64,000 nucleotides of DNA, taken from the NCBI RefSeq assembly GCF_042647165.1, contig NZ_JBHRUV010000022.1, one strand, 5' to 3'. A program made the translations under genes and the position numbers. Every line of letters begins with the position of its first letter. The stretch's first letter is position 1. The notes under the pieces are model-generated. The model was not told the DNA's origin. It was given only the letters and a program-made list of their open reading frames with translations, and did not search any database. Shown here in pieces: positions 36,391-44,352 of this stretch. This DNA is from Camelimonas abortus (GTDB taxonomy: Bacteria; Pseudomonadota; Alphaproteobacteria; Rhizobiales; Beijerinckiaceae).

Positions 36391-36651
36391 GCCCGCGCCC
36401 GGCCGCGCCCGCCGTTTCTCCCGCCGTCTTTTTCAGGCCGCCGCGGCTGACGCGGCGCTTGCAACTGGCGCGGCGGCGGGTATGTGTGGCTGCCGTGACG
36501 CGCGGCGCCCGAGCGGAATCGCCGCCGTCCAGGCGCGACCGCCCGCCGTGGCGGCCGGCTTCGCGCCGCGCGGCGCCCCATGCGGGGGCGCCGGCCCGTC
36601 ACCCGCGCGCCCTTCGCCTCCCGGGCGCGCCGTCACGCGGATTCCCGCCGG

Positions 36652-37110
36652 ATGCCCACGTTCGCCACGTCCCGCAAGGTTGGCTACACGCCGCAGGAGA
36701 TGTTCGCGCTCGTCGCCGACATCGAGAAATACCCCGGGTTCCTGCCCCTGTGCACGGGTCTGAAGATCCTGCGCCGGGAGCGGGACGAGGAGGACCGCGA
36801 GGTGCTGGTGGCGCGCATGAGCGTGGGCTACCGCCACATCGCCGAGAGCTTCACCAGCCGGGTGACGCTGGATCCGGAGCGCAGCCGCATCGTGGCCGAA
36901 TATGTGGACGGTCCGTTCAGCCACCTGACCAACCGCTGGACCTTCACGCCCGACGGCTCCGGCTGCGAGGTTGGCTTTTTCATCAGCTATGAGTTCCGCA
37001 GCCGCATGCTGGGGATGATGATGGGCGCTGCGTTCGAGCGCGCCTTCCACAAGTTCTCCGAGGCGTTCGAGACGCGGGCGCGCCAGATCTACGGGCCGCC
37101 CGCCGCCTGA
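36652..37110 (+). CDS. ratA: RatA/COQ10-type START-domain protein
   Basis: 152 residues. The start-related lipid transfer/polyketide cyclase fold is visible from RKVGYTPQEMFALVADIEKYPGFLPLC through EFRSRMLGMMMGAAFERAF. Bacterial members are called RatA (first described as a toxin in E. coli) and eukaryotic ones Coq10, which binds coenzyme Q. The position after lipA is common in alphaproteobacteria. A quinone-related role is the likelier one. Confidence 0.88.
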   Translation: MPTFATSRKVGYTPQEMFALVADIEKYPGFLPLCTGLKILRRERDEEDREVLVARMSVGYRHIAESFTSRVTLDPERSRIVAEYVDGPFSHLTNRWTFTPDGSGCEVGFFISYEFRSRMLGMMMGAAFERAFHKFSEAFETRARQIYGPPAA

Positions 37111-37812
37111 GCGGCGCGACGCGGACGCCGCCGCCCGGCGCCCCCTCCGCCCCCGCGGACCGCGCCCGCGCGCGGCGCGAGGGGGCCGGCGCCTCCTGTC
37201 CCGGCGCAGGAACCCCGCGCAGGAGCAGGCCCGCGCTTGCCGCCGGAACCGCCTTCCGGCGGCGCGTCGCTGCGCGCGGGCCGCTTCATGACGTGGGCGA
37301 CGCTCCCGGCCGCTGGCGGGCCACCGCCACGCGCCTGCTGAGCCCGCGCAGCCGCAAGTCCGCGTCCAGGCCGCAGGCGATGACGCCGGCCCGCGCCAGA
37401 CCGGCGCCGCCGCGCCAGCCCCCGTGACCATCAGCACCGTCGCAGCTGCGCCGCGACGCCGGCTCCGCGAACCGTCCGGTGCGGCGCGCCGCCGCCCGCC
37501 GCAGCCGCGCCTTCTCCCGGGGCCGCGCGCAAGACGGGCGCGCCCGCCAGACGCCAGATGCGGGCGGGCCCGCCGATGACGCGCTGGCGCGCGGCGCCCG
37601 CTGCCCGGCCTGACTGTCCGGAGGGGGGCAGGCGAACGGTCCGACGGGCCAGCCGCAGCAATGCGGCCGCCCGCGTCATCAACAGCGCCCGCCAGACCGG
37701 GCCGCGCCGGGGCGCCGGCCGGCGGGAGGCGGACCGCGTCGCGCGGCGGAGTTCGCAATGAAACCAGTGCGTTGTCTCGCGCGCGGCGCCGGAATTTACC
37801 ATGTTGGACAGG
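37111..37812. other. Gene-free region between ratA and the SOS promoter
   Basis: About 700 bp with no gene I can support. Open frames on both strands are Arg/Ala/Gly/Pro rich and show no motif or RBS. An alphaproteobacterial gene such as cinA sometimes follows ratA, but I see no trace of its motifs. It could hold a decayed gene. Confidence 0.4.
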
Positions 37813-37827
37813 GAACAAAACAAAAAC
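37813..37827. promoter_or_regulatory. Degenerate second LexA-like site
   Basis: GAAC-N7-AAAC, one base off the consensus direct repeat, lies 35 bp upstream of the perfect LexA box on the same strand. It may be an auxiliary operator. Confidence 0.4.
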
Positions 37828-37838
37828 ATCACCAGCGC

Positions 37839-37867
37839 TTGTCACCAGAACAAACAGCGAACATACT
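37839..37867 (+). promoter_or_regulatory. SOS-regulated sigma-70 promoter
   Basis: TTGTCA (37839-37844; 5 of 6 to TTGACA) and CATACT (37862-37867; 4 of 6 to TATAAT) are 17 bp apart. The LexA box fills the spacer and its last base overlaps the -10, so LexA binding would block RNA polymerase. The predicted start is near 37874, giving a leader of about 20 nt before the ORF at 37894. Confidence 0.65.
37848..37862. promoter_or_regulatory. LexA (SOS) box
   Basis: GAACAAACAGCGAAC is a perfect GAAC-N7-GAAC direct repeat, equivalent to GTTC-N7-GTTC on the other strand, the established LexA operator of alphaproteobacteria. It lies 31 bp upstream of a small ORF and inside a promoter spacer, the expected place for a repressor site. 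Confidence 0.85.
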
Positions 37868-37893
37868 CAGGTCATACACAGATGGAGGACGCC

Positions 37894-37992
37894 ATGCTGA
37901 CGCTGATCGTTCGTGGAGCCGCCGAACTCGCCGCCCTAGGTCTTTTCGTCGCCATGATCGGCGTCTGGGCGGGGGTGGCGGCCGGCGTCTGA
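37894..37992 (+). CDS. 32-residue SOS-controlled membrane peptide, SidA-like candidate
   Basis: Thirty-two codons from ATG 37894, preceded by GGAGGA (37884-37889). The peptide starts MLTLIVRGAAE, then has one hydrophobic segment of about 20 residues (LAALGLFVAMIGVWAGVAAG) and ends GV. It would insert once in the inner membrane. An in-frame ATG at 37801 would put the LexA box inside the coding region, and one at 37882 overlaps the Shine-Dalgarno, so both are less likely. Caulobacter SidA is a 29-residue SOS-induced inner-membrane inhibitor of division. Size, topology and regulation agree; homology is not proven. dnaE follows 378 bp downstream on the same strand. Confidence 0.7.
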   Translation: MLTLIVRGAAELAALGLFVAMIGVWAGVAAGV

Positions 37993-38370
37993 ACCGGCCG
38001 CGCCGCAACAGGCGGCGGTCGCGCGGTTCGCCGGCGGGAGCGCCGTGTTACGGCGGGGCCTGGCGGCCGGGGCGCTGCGCGGCCAGGATGCGGCCTGGAG
38101 GCCGCCGGGAGAAGGCAGGGGCGCGCCTGAAGCAGGCGCGCGTCCGGGACAAGCGCCGGGGACCGGCGCGCGGCGCGGGCGGGGCCGGGAATGCGGTTCG
38201 CCGCCGGCCGCGCCGGCGCCCGGGGGAAGCCCGGCGGAGGCGGTGCGGCGGCCGCAAACAGGGCGGGTCCGGATTGCGGTTGGCCGGCGGCTTCTGTCAC
38301 GCTATCCACCCTGACGGCGCCGTCGCTCCGCGTCGCGGGGCCGGCCCGGCTGCTTCAGGAAGGACGCGCC
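37993..38370. other. Spacer between SOS peptide gene and dnaE
   Basis: 378 bp with no supportable gene. The dnaE frame is open upstream to 38191, but the residues there are low complexity and the real start is at 38371. No T-tailed terminator is visible, so SOS transcripts could read into dnaE. Confidence 0.45.
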
Positions 38371-41300
38371 ATGTCCACGCTGCTTCGCGACGTCGGATTC
38401 GTGCACCTGCACGTGCATTCATCCTATTCGCTGCTCGAAGGCGCCATGCGCATCCCCACGCTGGAGAAGCTGGCCAGGGCGGACGGACAGCCCGCGATGG
38501 CGCTCACCGACACCAACAACCTGTTCGGGGCGCTGGAATTTTCCGAAAAATTCGCCGGCTCGGGCATCCAGCCCATCGCCGGCCTGCAGCTCACCGTGCA
38601 GCTGGAGGCGGAGGAGCAGCCCGGCCGCCATCCCCAGCCAGGCCGGCGGCTGCCGTCCATCGTGCTGCTGGCCGCCACCGAGGAGGGGCGCGCCAACCTG
38701 CTGCGCCTCACCAGCCAGGCGTGGCTCGACGCCCAGCCCGGCGAGCCCGCCCATGTGAAGCTGCCGTTTCTGGCCAGCCACGCCGCCGGGCTGATCGCGC
38801 TCACCGGCGGCCCGGACGGGCCGGTGGACCAGGCGCTGGCCGACGGGCAGGATGACGTCGCCGCCCGCCGCATGGAGCAGCTGGCGCAGATCTTCGACCG
38901 CCGGCTGTATGTGGAGCTGCAGCGCCATGGCCGCGACGGCGAGCAGGCGCGCGAGCGCGAGCTCATCCGCCTGGCCTACGGGCGCGGCCTGCCGCTGGCG
39001 GCCACCAACGAGCCCTATTTTTCATCGCCGGATGACTATGAGGCCCATGACGCGCTGCTGGCCATCGCCGAAGGCCGGCTGCTCTCGGACGGACGCCGGC
39101 GGCGGGTGACGCCGCGCCACCATTTCGCCACCAGGGCCGAGATGCGCGAGCTGTTCGCCGACCTGCCGGAGGCGCTCGAGTCGACCGTCGAGATCGCCAT
39201 GCGCTGCAGCGTGCGGCTGCGCACCACAAAGCCCATGCTGCCGCGCTTCAGCCAGGACATGGACGAGGCCGAGGACCTGCGCCAGCGCGCCGTCGCCGGC
39301 CTGAAGGCGCGCCTCGACGCCCATGGCCCGGCCGAAGGGCTCACCGTGGCGGATTACGAGCAGCGGCTGGAATACGAGCTGTCCATCATCGAGCGGATGA
39401 AGTTCCCCGGTTACTTCCTGATCGTGTCGGACTTCATCCAGTGGGCCAAGTCGCAGAACATTCCGGTGGGGCCGGGGCGCGGCTCGGGCGCGGGCTCGCT
39501 GGTCGCCTATGCGCTCACCATCACCGACCTTGATCCGCTGCGCTTCAAGCTGCTGTTCGAGCGTTTCCTCAATCCGGAGCGCGTGTCGATGCCGGACTTC
39601 GACATCGACTTCTGCCAGGACCGCCGCGACGAGGTGATCAGATACGTGCAGCGCCGCTACGGCGAGGAGCGCGTGGCCCAGATCATCACCTTCGGCACCC
39701 TGCAGGCGCGCGGCGTGATGCGCGACGTCGGCCGCGTGCTGGAGCTGCCCTACGGCCAGGTGGACCGGCTCACCAAGCTGGTGCCCCAGAACCCGGCCAA
39801 TCCGGTGACCCTGGCCCAGGCGGTGGCCGACGAGCCGCGCCTCGCCGAGGCGGCGAAGGACGATCCGGTGGTCGGCCAGATGCTGGAGATCTCCCAGAAG
39901 CTGGAGGGCCTGCACCGCCACGCCTCAACCCACGCCGCCGGCATCGTGATCGGCGACCGCCCGCTGGAAGAGCTGGTGCCGCTCTACAGGGATCCCAAGT
40001 CGGGGATGCGCGTCACCCAGTTCAACATGAAGTGGGTGGAGCAGGCGGGTCTGGTGAAGTTCGACTTCCTTGGCCTGAAAACGCTCACGGTGCTGCGCAC
40101 CGCCGTGAACCTGCTGGCGCAGCGCGGCGTGCACGTGGACCTTTCGCGGATCCCGCTCGACGACCGCAAGACCTACGAGCTGCTCGGCCGGGGCGAAACG
40201 GTCGGCGTGTTCCAGGTGGAGTCGGCCGGCATGCGCAAGGCGCTGGCGGAGATGCGCGCCGACCGGCTGGAGGACCTGATCGCCCTGGTGGCGCTCTACC
40301 GTCCGGGCCCCATGGCCAACATCCCCGTCTACTGCGAACGCAAGCACGGCCAGGGCGAGCCGGAGGAGAAGTGGTACCTGCACCCGAAGCTGGCGCCGAT
40401 CCTGCGCGAGACTTTCGGCATCATCGTCTACCAGGAGCAGGTGATGCAGGTGGCGCAGGAGCTCTCCGGCTACACGCTGGGCGAGGCCGACCTGCTGCGC
40501 CGCGCCATGGGCAAGAAGATCAAGTCGGAGATGGACGCGCAGCGCGTGCGCTTCGTCGAGGGCGCCGGGGAGCGGGGCATTCCGCGGGCGCTGGCCGACG
40601 AGATCTTCGACCTGCTGGCCCGCTTCGCCGATTACGGCTTCAACAAGAGCCACGCCGCCGCCTACGCCCTGGTGGCGTACCAGACGGCCTATCTCAAGGC
40701 CAACTATCCGGTGGAGTTCCTGGCGGCGCTGATGACGCTCGACATGGACAACACCGACAAGCTGTCGGAATTCCGCCGCGAGGCGGAGCGGCTCGGCATC
40801 CGCGTCGAGCCGCCGTCCATCAACCGCTCCGGCGTCACCTTCGAGGTGGCGCACGGCCCCGACGGCAGCATCATCCGCTACGCGCTGGCGGCGGTGAAGG
40901 GCGTGGGCGTGCAGGCCGTGGAATCGCTCGTCGCCGCCCGCGGCGACCGGCCGTTCCGCGACCTGGCCGACTTCGCCTCCCGCCTTAACCCGAAGCTGGT
41001 CAACCGGCGCACGCTGGAGGCGCTGATCGCCGCCGGCGCCTTTGACGAGCTGGAGCCTGACCGCGCCCGCGCCACCGCGGCCATAGACCCGATGCTGGCG
41101 GTGGCCAACCGCGCCCAGGCGGCGGCCAGCATCGGCCAGAGCGACTTCTTCGGCGGCGCCGGCGCCGCGCCCGAACCGCTGCGCATTCCCGATTACGAGC
41201 CGTGGCTGCCGGCCTACCGGCTGCAGAAGGAGCACGACGCCGTCGGCTTCTTCCTCACCGGTCACCCGCTGGACGAATACGGCGCGCTGCTGGAGAAGCT

Positions 41301-41835
41301 GCGCGTGCAGCGCTGGAGCCAGTTCGTGCGCACGGTGCGCTCCGGCGGCGGCGGCGTCGGGCGGGTGGCGGCCACGGTGCTGGACCGGCAGGAGCGGCGC
41401 ACCCGCAGCGGCTCGAAGATGGGCGTCATCAACTTCTCCGACCAGTCGGGACAGTTTGAGGCGATCATCTTCAGCGAGGGGCTGAACCAGTACCGCGACC
41501 TGTTCGAGCCGGGCAAACCGCTGGTGCTGATTCTGCAGGGCTCGGTGGAGGGCGAGGACGTGCGCGCCCGCATCCAGAGCGTGGAGCCGCTGGACGACGC
41601 CGTGGCCCGGCACCAGAAGGGCCTGCGCATCTTCGTGCGCGACGCCCGGCCGCTGGCCAGCATCGAACGGCGCCTGCGCGAGCGCGGCGACAGCGAGGTG
41701 TCGCTGATCCTGATGCTCGAGGACGCCGGCCAGGAAGTGGAGCTGAAGCTCAAGGGCAAATATCTGGCGTCGCCCCAGGTGGCGAGCGCCCTGCGGGCGA
41801 TCCAGGGCGTGGTCGACGTGCAGTTCATGAGCTGA
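38371..41835 (+). CDS. dnaE: DNA polymerase III alpha subunit
   Basis: 1154 residues from ATG 38371, with AGGAAGGA upstream. The PHP domain begins FVHLHVHSSYSLLEGAMRI; its TDH-type motif is TDTNNLFG, so the PHP site is probably inactive and proofreading falls to DnaQ. The polymerase palm has GPGRGSGAGSLVAYAL and the catalytic aspartates of MPDFDIDFCQDRRDEV. Later blocks are FQVESAGMRKALAEM, RPGPMANIP, YQEQVMQ and FNKSHAAAYA. Helix-hairpin-helix and OB domains follow. This is the essential replicative DnaE1 rather than the SOS-type DnaE2. Confidence 0.97.
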   Translation: MSTLLRDVGFVHLHVHSSYSLLEGAMRIPTLEKLARADGQPAMALTDTNNLFGALEFSEKFAGSGIQPIAGLQLTVQLEAEEQPGRHPQPGRRLPSIVLLAATEEGRANLLRLTSQAWLDAQPGEPAHVKLPFLASHAAGLIALTGGPDGPVDQALADGQDDVAARRMEQLAQIFDRRLYVELQRHGRDGEQARERELIRLAYGRGLPLAATNEPYFSSPDDYEAHDALLAIAEGRLLSDGRRRRVTPRHHFATRAEMRELFADLPEALESTVEIAMRCSVRLRTTKPMLPRFSQDMDEAEDLRQRAVAGLKARLDAHGPAEGLTVADYEQRLEYELSIIERMKFPGYFLIVSDFIQWAKSQNIPVGPGRGSGAGSLVAYALTITDLDPLRFKLLFERFLNPERVSMPDFDIDFCQDRRDEVIRYVQRRYGEERVAQIITFGTLQARGVMRDVGRVLELPYGQVDRLTKLVPQNPANPVTLAQAVADEPRLAEAAKDDPVVGQMLEISQKLEGLHRHASTHAAGIVIGDRPLEELVPLYRDPKSGMRVTQFNMKWVEQAGLVKFDFLGLKTLTVLRTAVNLLAQRGVHVDLSRIPLDDRKTYELLGRGETVGVFQVESAGMRKALAEMRADRLEDLIALVALYRPGPMANIPVYCERKHGQGEPEEKWYLHPKLAPILRETFGIIVYQEQVMQVAQELSGYTLGEADLLRRAMGKKIKSEMDAQRVRFVEGAGERGIPRALADEIFDLLARFADYGFNKSHAAAYALVAYQTAYLKANYPVEFLAALMTLDMDNTDKLSEFRREAERLGIRVEPPSINRSGVTFEVAHGPDGSIIRYALAAVKGVGVQAVESLVAARGDRPFRDLADFASRLNPKLVNRRTLEALIAAGAFDELEPDRARATAAIDPMLAVANRAQAAASIGQSDFFGGAGAAPEPLRIPDYEPWLPAYRLQKEHDAVGFFLTGHPLDEYGALLEKLRVQRWSQFVRTVRSGGGGVGRVAATVLDRQERRTRSGSKMGVINFSDQSGQFEAIIFSEGLNQYRDLFEPGKPLVLILQGSVEGEDVRARIQSVEPLDDAVARHQKGLRIFVRDARPLASIERRLRERGDSEVSLILMLEDAGQEVELKLKGKYLASPQVASALRAIQGVVDVQFMS

Positions 41836-42282
41836 CCATGGCTCGCGCAGATTCCTGGAAATTCTGCACAACTGCCGGTAACTGCATGTTTTTCCGTTCA
41901 GAAACGGCGCCGCCGGCGCAGGCGGCGGCCCTTGCGCCCGCTGCGGCCGGTCAGGCGCGCGCCGGCGCGACTGCGGAGGAGCAACAGGCAGCCGAATGCG
42001 GGCGCGACGGATCAGCGCCATACCTGATCCCGTTTGTCTGAATTTTAATATAAATAATTGAAGAATTTGAATTTTCCATGAACATGCGGCGGCTTTCCGC
42101 CGGCTGTCCGGCAGGCGCCTGCTGCGCCCGCCGGCAGGGCGCCCTGCGCCGGCCGCAGGCGGCCGCGCGCCGCCTGCAGGGCGCGCGCATGGCGCCGGGC
42201 GAAACGAACGTGTAGAAACAACCGGCCGGCGCGCGCGCGCCGCCGCATCGCCCAACCTGGTTTCGCGACGCTACGGTGAGAC
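41836..42282. other. dnaE-coaD intergenic region with AT-rich tract and hairpins
   Basis: About 447 bp. An AT-rich tract (about 42040-42080) is followed by two strong GC hairpins (listed separately) and then coaD. The AT tract is the likely coaD promoter. Two short open frames (41838-42041, and one starting near 42078) have no support beyond being open. Confidence 0.5.
42131..42177. repeat. Two adjacent perfect or near-perfect hairpins
   Basis: Hairpin 1 includes the perfect palindrome GCAGGGCGCCCTGC (42134-42147) flanked by CCGG on both sides. Hairpin 2 has a perfect 9-bp stem GCAGGCGGC/GCCGCCTGC (42155-42163 with 42169-42177) and a five-base loop. They follow an AT-rich tract, which suggests a structured RNA leader or small RNA; a terminator for dnaE is the alternative. 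Confidence 0.5.
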
Positions 42283-42786
42283 ATGACCCGAACTGCGCTC
42301 TACACGGGCTCCTTCGACCCGGTCACCAACGGCCACATTGACGTCATCCGCGCCGCCTGCGCCATGGTCGACCGGCTGGTGGTCGCCATCGGCGTGCATC
42401 CCGGCAAGCAGCCGCTGTTCACCGTGGCCGAGCGCGAGGAAATGCTGCGCGAGTCCTGCGGCGCCATCGCCGAGAGCTTCAACACCCGCCTCGACGTGGT
42501 GACCTTCGGCGGTCTGGCCGTCGACGCCGCCCGCGAGGCCGGAGCCACGCTCATCATCCGCGGCCTGCGTGACGGCTCCGATCTCGACTACGAGATGCAG
42601 ATGGCGGGCATGAACGGCGCCATGGCCCCCGAGGTGCAGACGGTGTTCCTGCCGGCCTCGCCGGCGGCGCGCCCCATCACCGCCACCCTGGTGCGCCAGA
42701 TCGCCGCCATGGGCGGAAATGTCGGCCTGTTCGTTCCTGAGGGCGTGGCCCGCCGGCTCGCGGCGAAATTCGCCGCGAAAGCCTGA
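42283..42786 (+). CDS. coaD: Phosphopantetheine adenylyltransferase
   Basis: 167 residues, full family length. It catalyses the fourth step of coenzyme A synthesis from phosphopantetheine and ATP. Motifs are YTGSFDPVTNGHIDVI with the HxGH-type nucleotidyltransferase site (TNGH), IIRGLRDGSDLDYEMQMAGMN and the C-terminal block TATLVRQIAAMGGNV, matching the family SSSxVRE block position. It is followed by two cyclophilin genes and queA-tgt, a common alphaproteobacterial order. Confidence 0.97.
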   Translation: MTRTALYTGSFDPVTNGHIDVIRAACAMVDRLVVAIGVHPGKQPLFTVAEREEMLRESCGAIAESFNTRLDVVTFGGLAVDAAREAGATLIIRGLRDGSDLDYEMQMAGMNGAMAPEVQTVFLPASPAARPITATLVRQIAAMGGNVGLFVPEGVARRLAAKFAAKA

Positions 42787-42823
42787 GTCCGCGCCCGCCG
42801 CGGCCCAACAAGGAGAAACCCGC

Positions 42824-43393
42824 GTGAAGCATGCACTCGTCACGACGCTGGCCGCCTGCCTGGTTTCGGGGCTGTTCGCCGCGCCGGCCCTGGCGGAATC
42901 CGGCCGGGAGGCCGCCAGCAAGGCGCCGGTGGTCAACCTGGACACCAGCCATGGCCGCATCGTCATCCGCCTGCGGCCGGATCTCGCCCCGAAGCACGCC
43001 GAACGCATCGAGACGCTGACGAAGCGGGGCTTTTACAACGGCGTTCCGTTCCACCGGGTGATCGAGGGATTCATGGCCCAGACCGGCGATCCCACCGGCA
43101 CGGGCGCCGGCGGCTCGGACCTGCCGGACCTGCCGGCGGAGTTCTCCCAGGAGTCTTTCCGCCGCGGCGCGGTGGGCATGGCGCGCGCGGCCTCGCCCAA
43201 TTCGGCCAATTCGCAGTTCTTCATCATGTACGGGCGCGCCCCGCACCTCGACGGCAAATACACGCTGGTCGGCGAGGTGATCTCCGGCATGGACGTGGCG
43301 GACAGGATCAGGAAGGGCGATCCGGCCCGCAACGGCCTGGTCGAGAACCCTGACCGGATCGTGAAAATGGAGATGGCGCCGGCGGGGCAGTGA
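42824..43393 (+). CDS. Periplasmic peptidyl-prolyl isomerase (cyclophilin)
   Basis: 189 residues from GTG 42824, chosen because AAGGAG precedes it at good spacing; the nearby ATG is in another frame. Signal peptide KHALVTTLAACLVSGLFAAPALA, so the enzyme folds proteins in the periplasm. Cyclophilin core: GFYNGVPFHRVIEGFMAQTGDP (active-site Arg), GMARAASPNSANSQFFIMY, and LVGEVISGMDVADRI. Tandem with a signal-less paralogue just downstream, giving a periplasmic and cytoplasmic pair. Confidence 0.94.
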   Translation: MKHALVTTLAACLVSGLFAAPALAESGREAASKAPVVNLDTSHGRIVIRLRPDLAPKHAERIETLTKRGFYNGVPFHRVIEGFMAQTGDPTGTGAGGSDLPDLPAEFSQESFRRGAVGMARAASPNSANSQFFIMYGRAPHLDGKYTLVGEVISGMDVADRIRKGDPARNGLVENPDRIVKMEMAPAGQ

Positions 43394-43599
43394 CCGCCGC
43401 CGTCCGCCGCGCCGTCACGGCCTTCTCCGCCGCCGGGCGGAGGGGCGCCGCGGCGGCGGCGCTCGACATTGGGGCGCGGGCCGGCTAACAGCGCCACGAC
43501 GCTGCGTCGCGCCGCCGGCGGCGAACGCAATACCGAACGTGTGGTCCGGACCCGGAGAGGGACGTCCGGTCGCCGCGCATTCCGGCAAGGAGAACTCTC

Positions 43600-44058
43600 A
43601 TGAGCGACAGCGACAACACCCTCATCCTCGAGACCACCAAGGGACGGGTGGTCATCCGCATGCGCCCGGACCTCGCGCCCAACCATGTGGAGCGCATCCG
43701 CACGCTGGCCAACCAGGGTTTCTATGACAACGTGGCCTTCCACCGCGTCATTGACGGCTTCATGGCCCAGACCGGCTGTCCGCATGGCACGGGCACGGGC
43801 GGCTCCAGCCTGCCGGACCTGAAGGCCGAATTCAGCGACGAGAAGCACGTGCGCGGCACCTGCTCCATGGCCCGCACCGCCAATCCGCATTCGGCCAACT
43901 CGCAGTTCTTCATCTGTTTCGCCGACGCGCCCTGGCTGGACCGGCAGTATTCGGTCTGGGGCCAGGTGATCGAGGGCATGGAGGTGGTGGACCAGATCAG
44001 GCGCGGCGAGCCCGTGCAGGATCCGGACCGCATCATCACCGCCCGCACCGCCGCCTGA
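43600..44058 (+). CDS. ppiB: Cytoplasmic peptidyl-prolyl isomerase (PpiB-type cyclophilin)
   Basis: 152 residues, no signal peptide; AAGGAGA precedes ATG 43600. Cyclophilin core with GFYDNVAFHRVIDGFMAQTG, CSMARTANPHSANSQFFICF and VWGQVIEGMEVVDQI. The active-site Arg, Phe and Gln residues are conserved. Closely related to the upstream periplasmic copy, so probably an old tandem duplication with different targeting. Confidence 0.95.
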   Translation: MSDSDNTLILETTKGRVVIRMRPDLAPNHVERIRTLANQGFYDNVAFHRVIDGFMAQTGCPHGTGTGGSSLPDLKAEFSDEKHVRGTCSMARTANPHSANSQFFICFADAPWLDRQYSVWGQVIEGMEVVDQIRRGEPVQDPDRIITARTAA

Positions 44059-44352
44059 GCCACGGGCGGCCTTTTCAGGAAACGGCCATGGGCGCGGGAC
44101 CTCCCGCGTCCATTCGCCTTGCCCGGGCGACGTTCCGGAAGGCGGACGGCCGCGTTCCGGAGCTGGCGCCGTCACGGCTACGCCGCAAGGCGGCGGCGCG
44201 GCCGGGACGCCCGGGACGCGTTTTCGCGAAGGGCGGACGGCGCCCCTGGCGAAAGCGCGCAGGCGCGTGACGCGGAAACATGTGAAAGGGCCCCTGCGCC
44301 GCCAGGCCGGCGGCAGGAGCTGGCGGGCGGCGACGCCCGCGGAGCGACCGGC

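Noticed and set aside
36433..37845. 470-codon minus-strand frame spanning ratA and the gap after it
   Set aside because: Over ratA it is an antisense shadow, and in the gap it is an Arg/Gly/Ala string with no motif; no CinA or other family signature is present.
37801..37893. Longer 63-codon version of the SOS peptide starting at 37801
   Set aside because: It would place the LexA box and the promoter inside the coding sequence and lacks a Shine-Dalgarno; 37894 has GGAGGA at ideal distance.
41838..42041. 67-codon ORF just after dnaE
   Set aside because: Low-complexity Ala-rich product and no RBS or recognisable motif.
42078..42215. 45-codon ORF starting in the AT-rich tract before coaD
   Set aside because: The product is Arg/Ala/Gly/Cys rich and is explained by the hairpin-forming sequence it crosses; there is no RBS.
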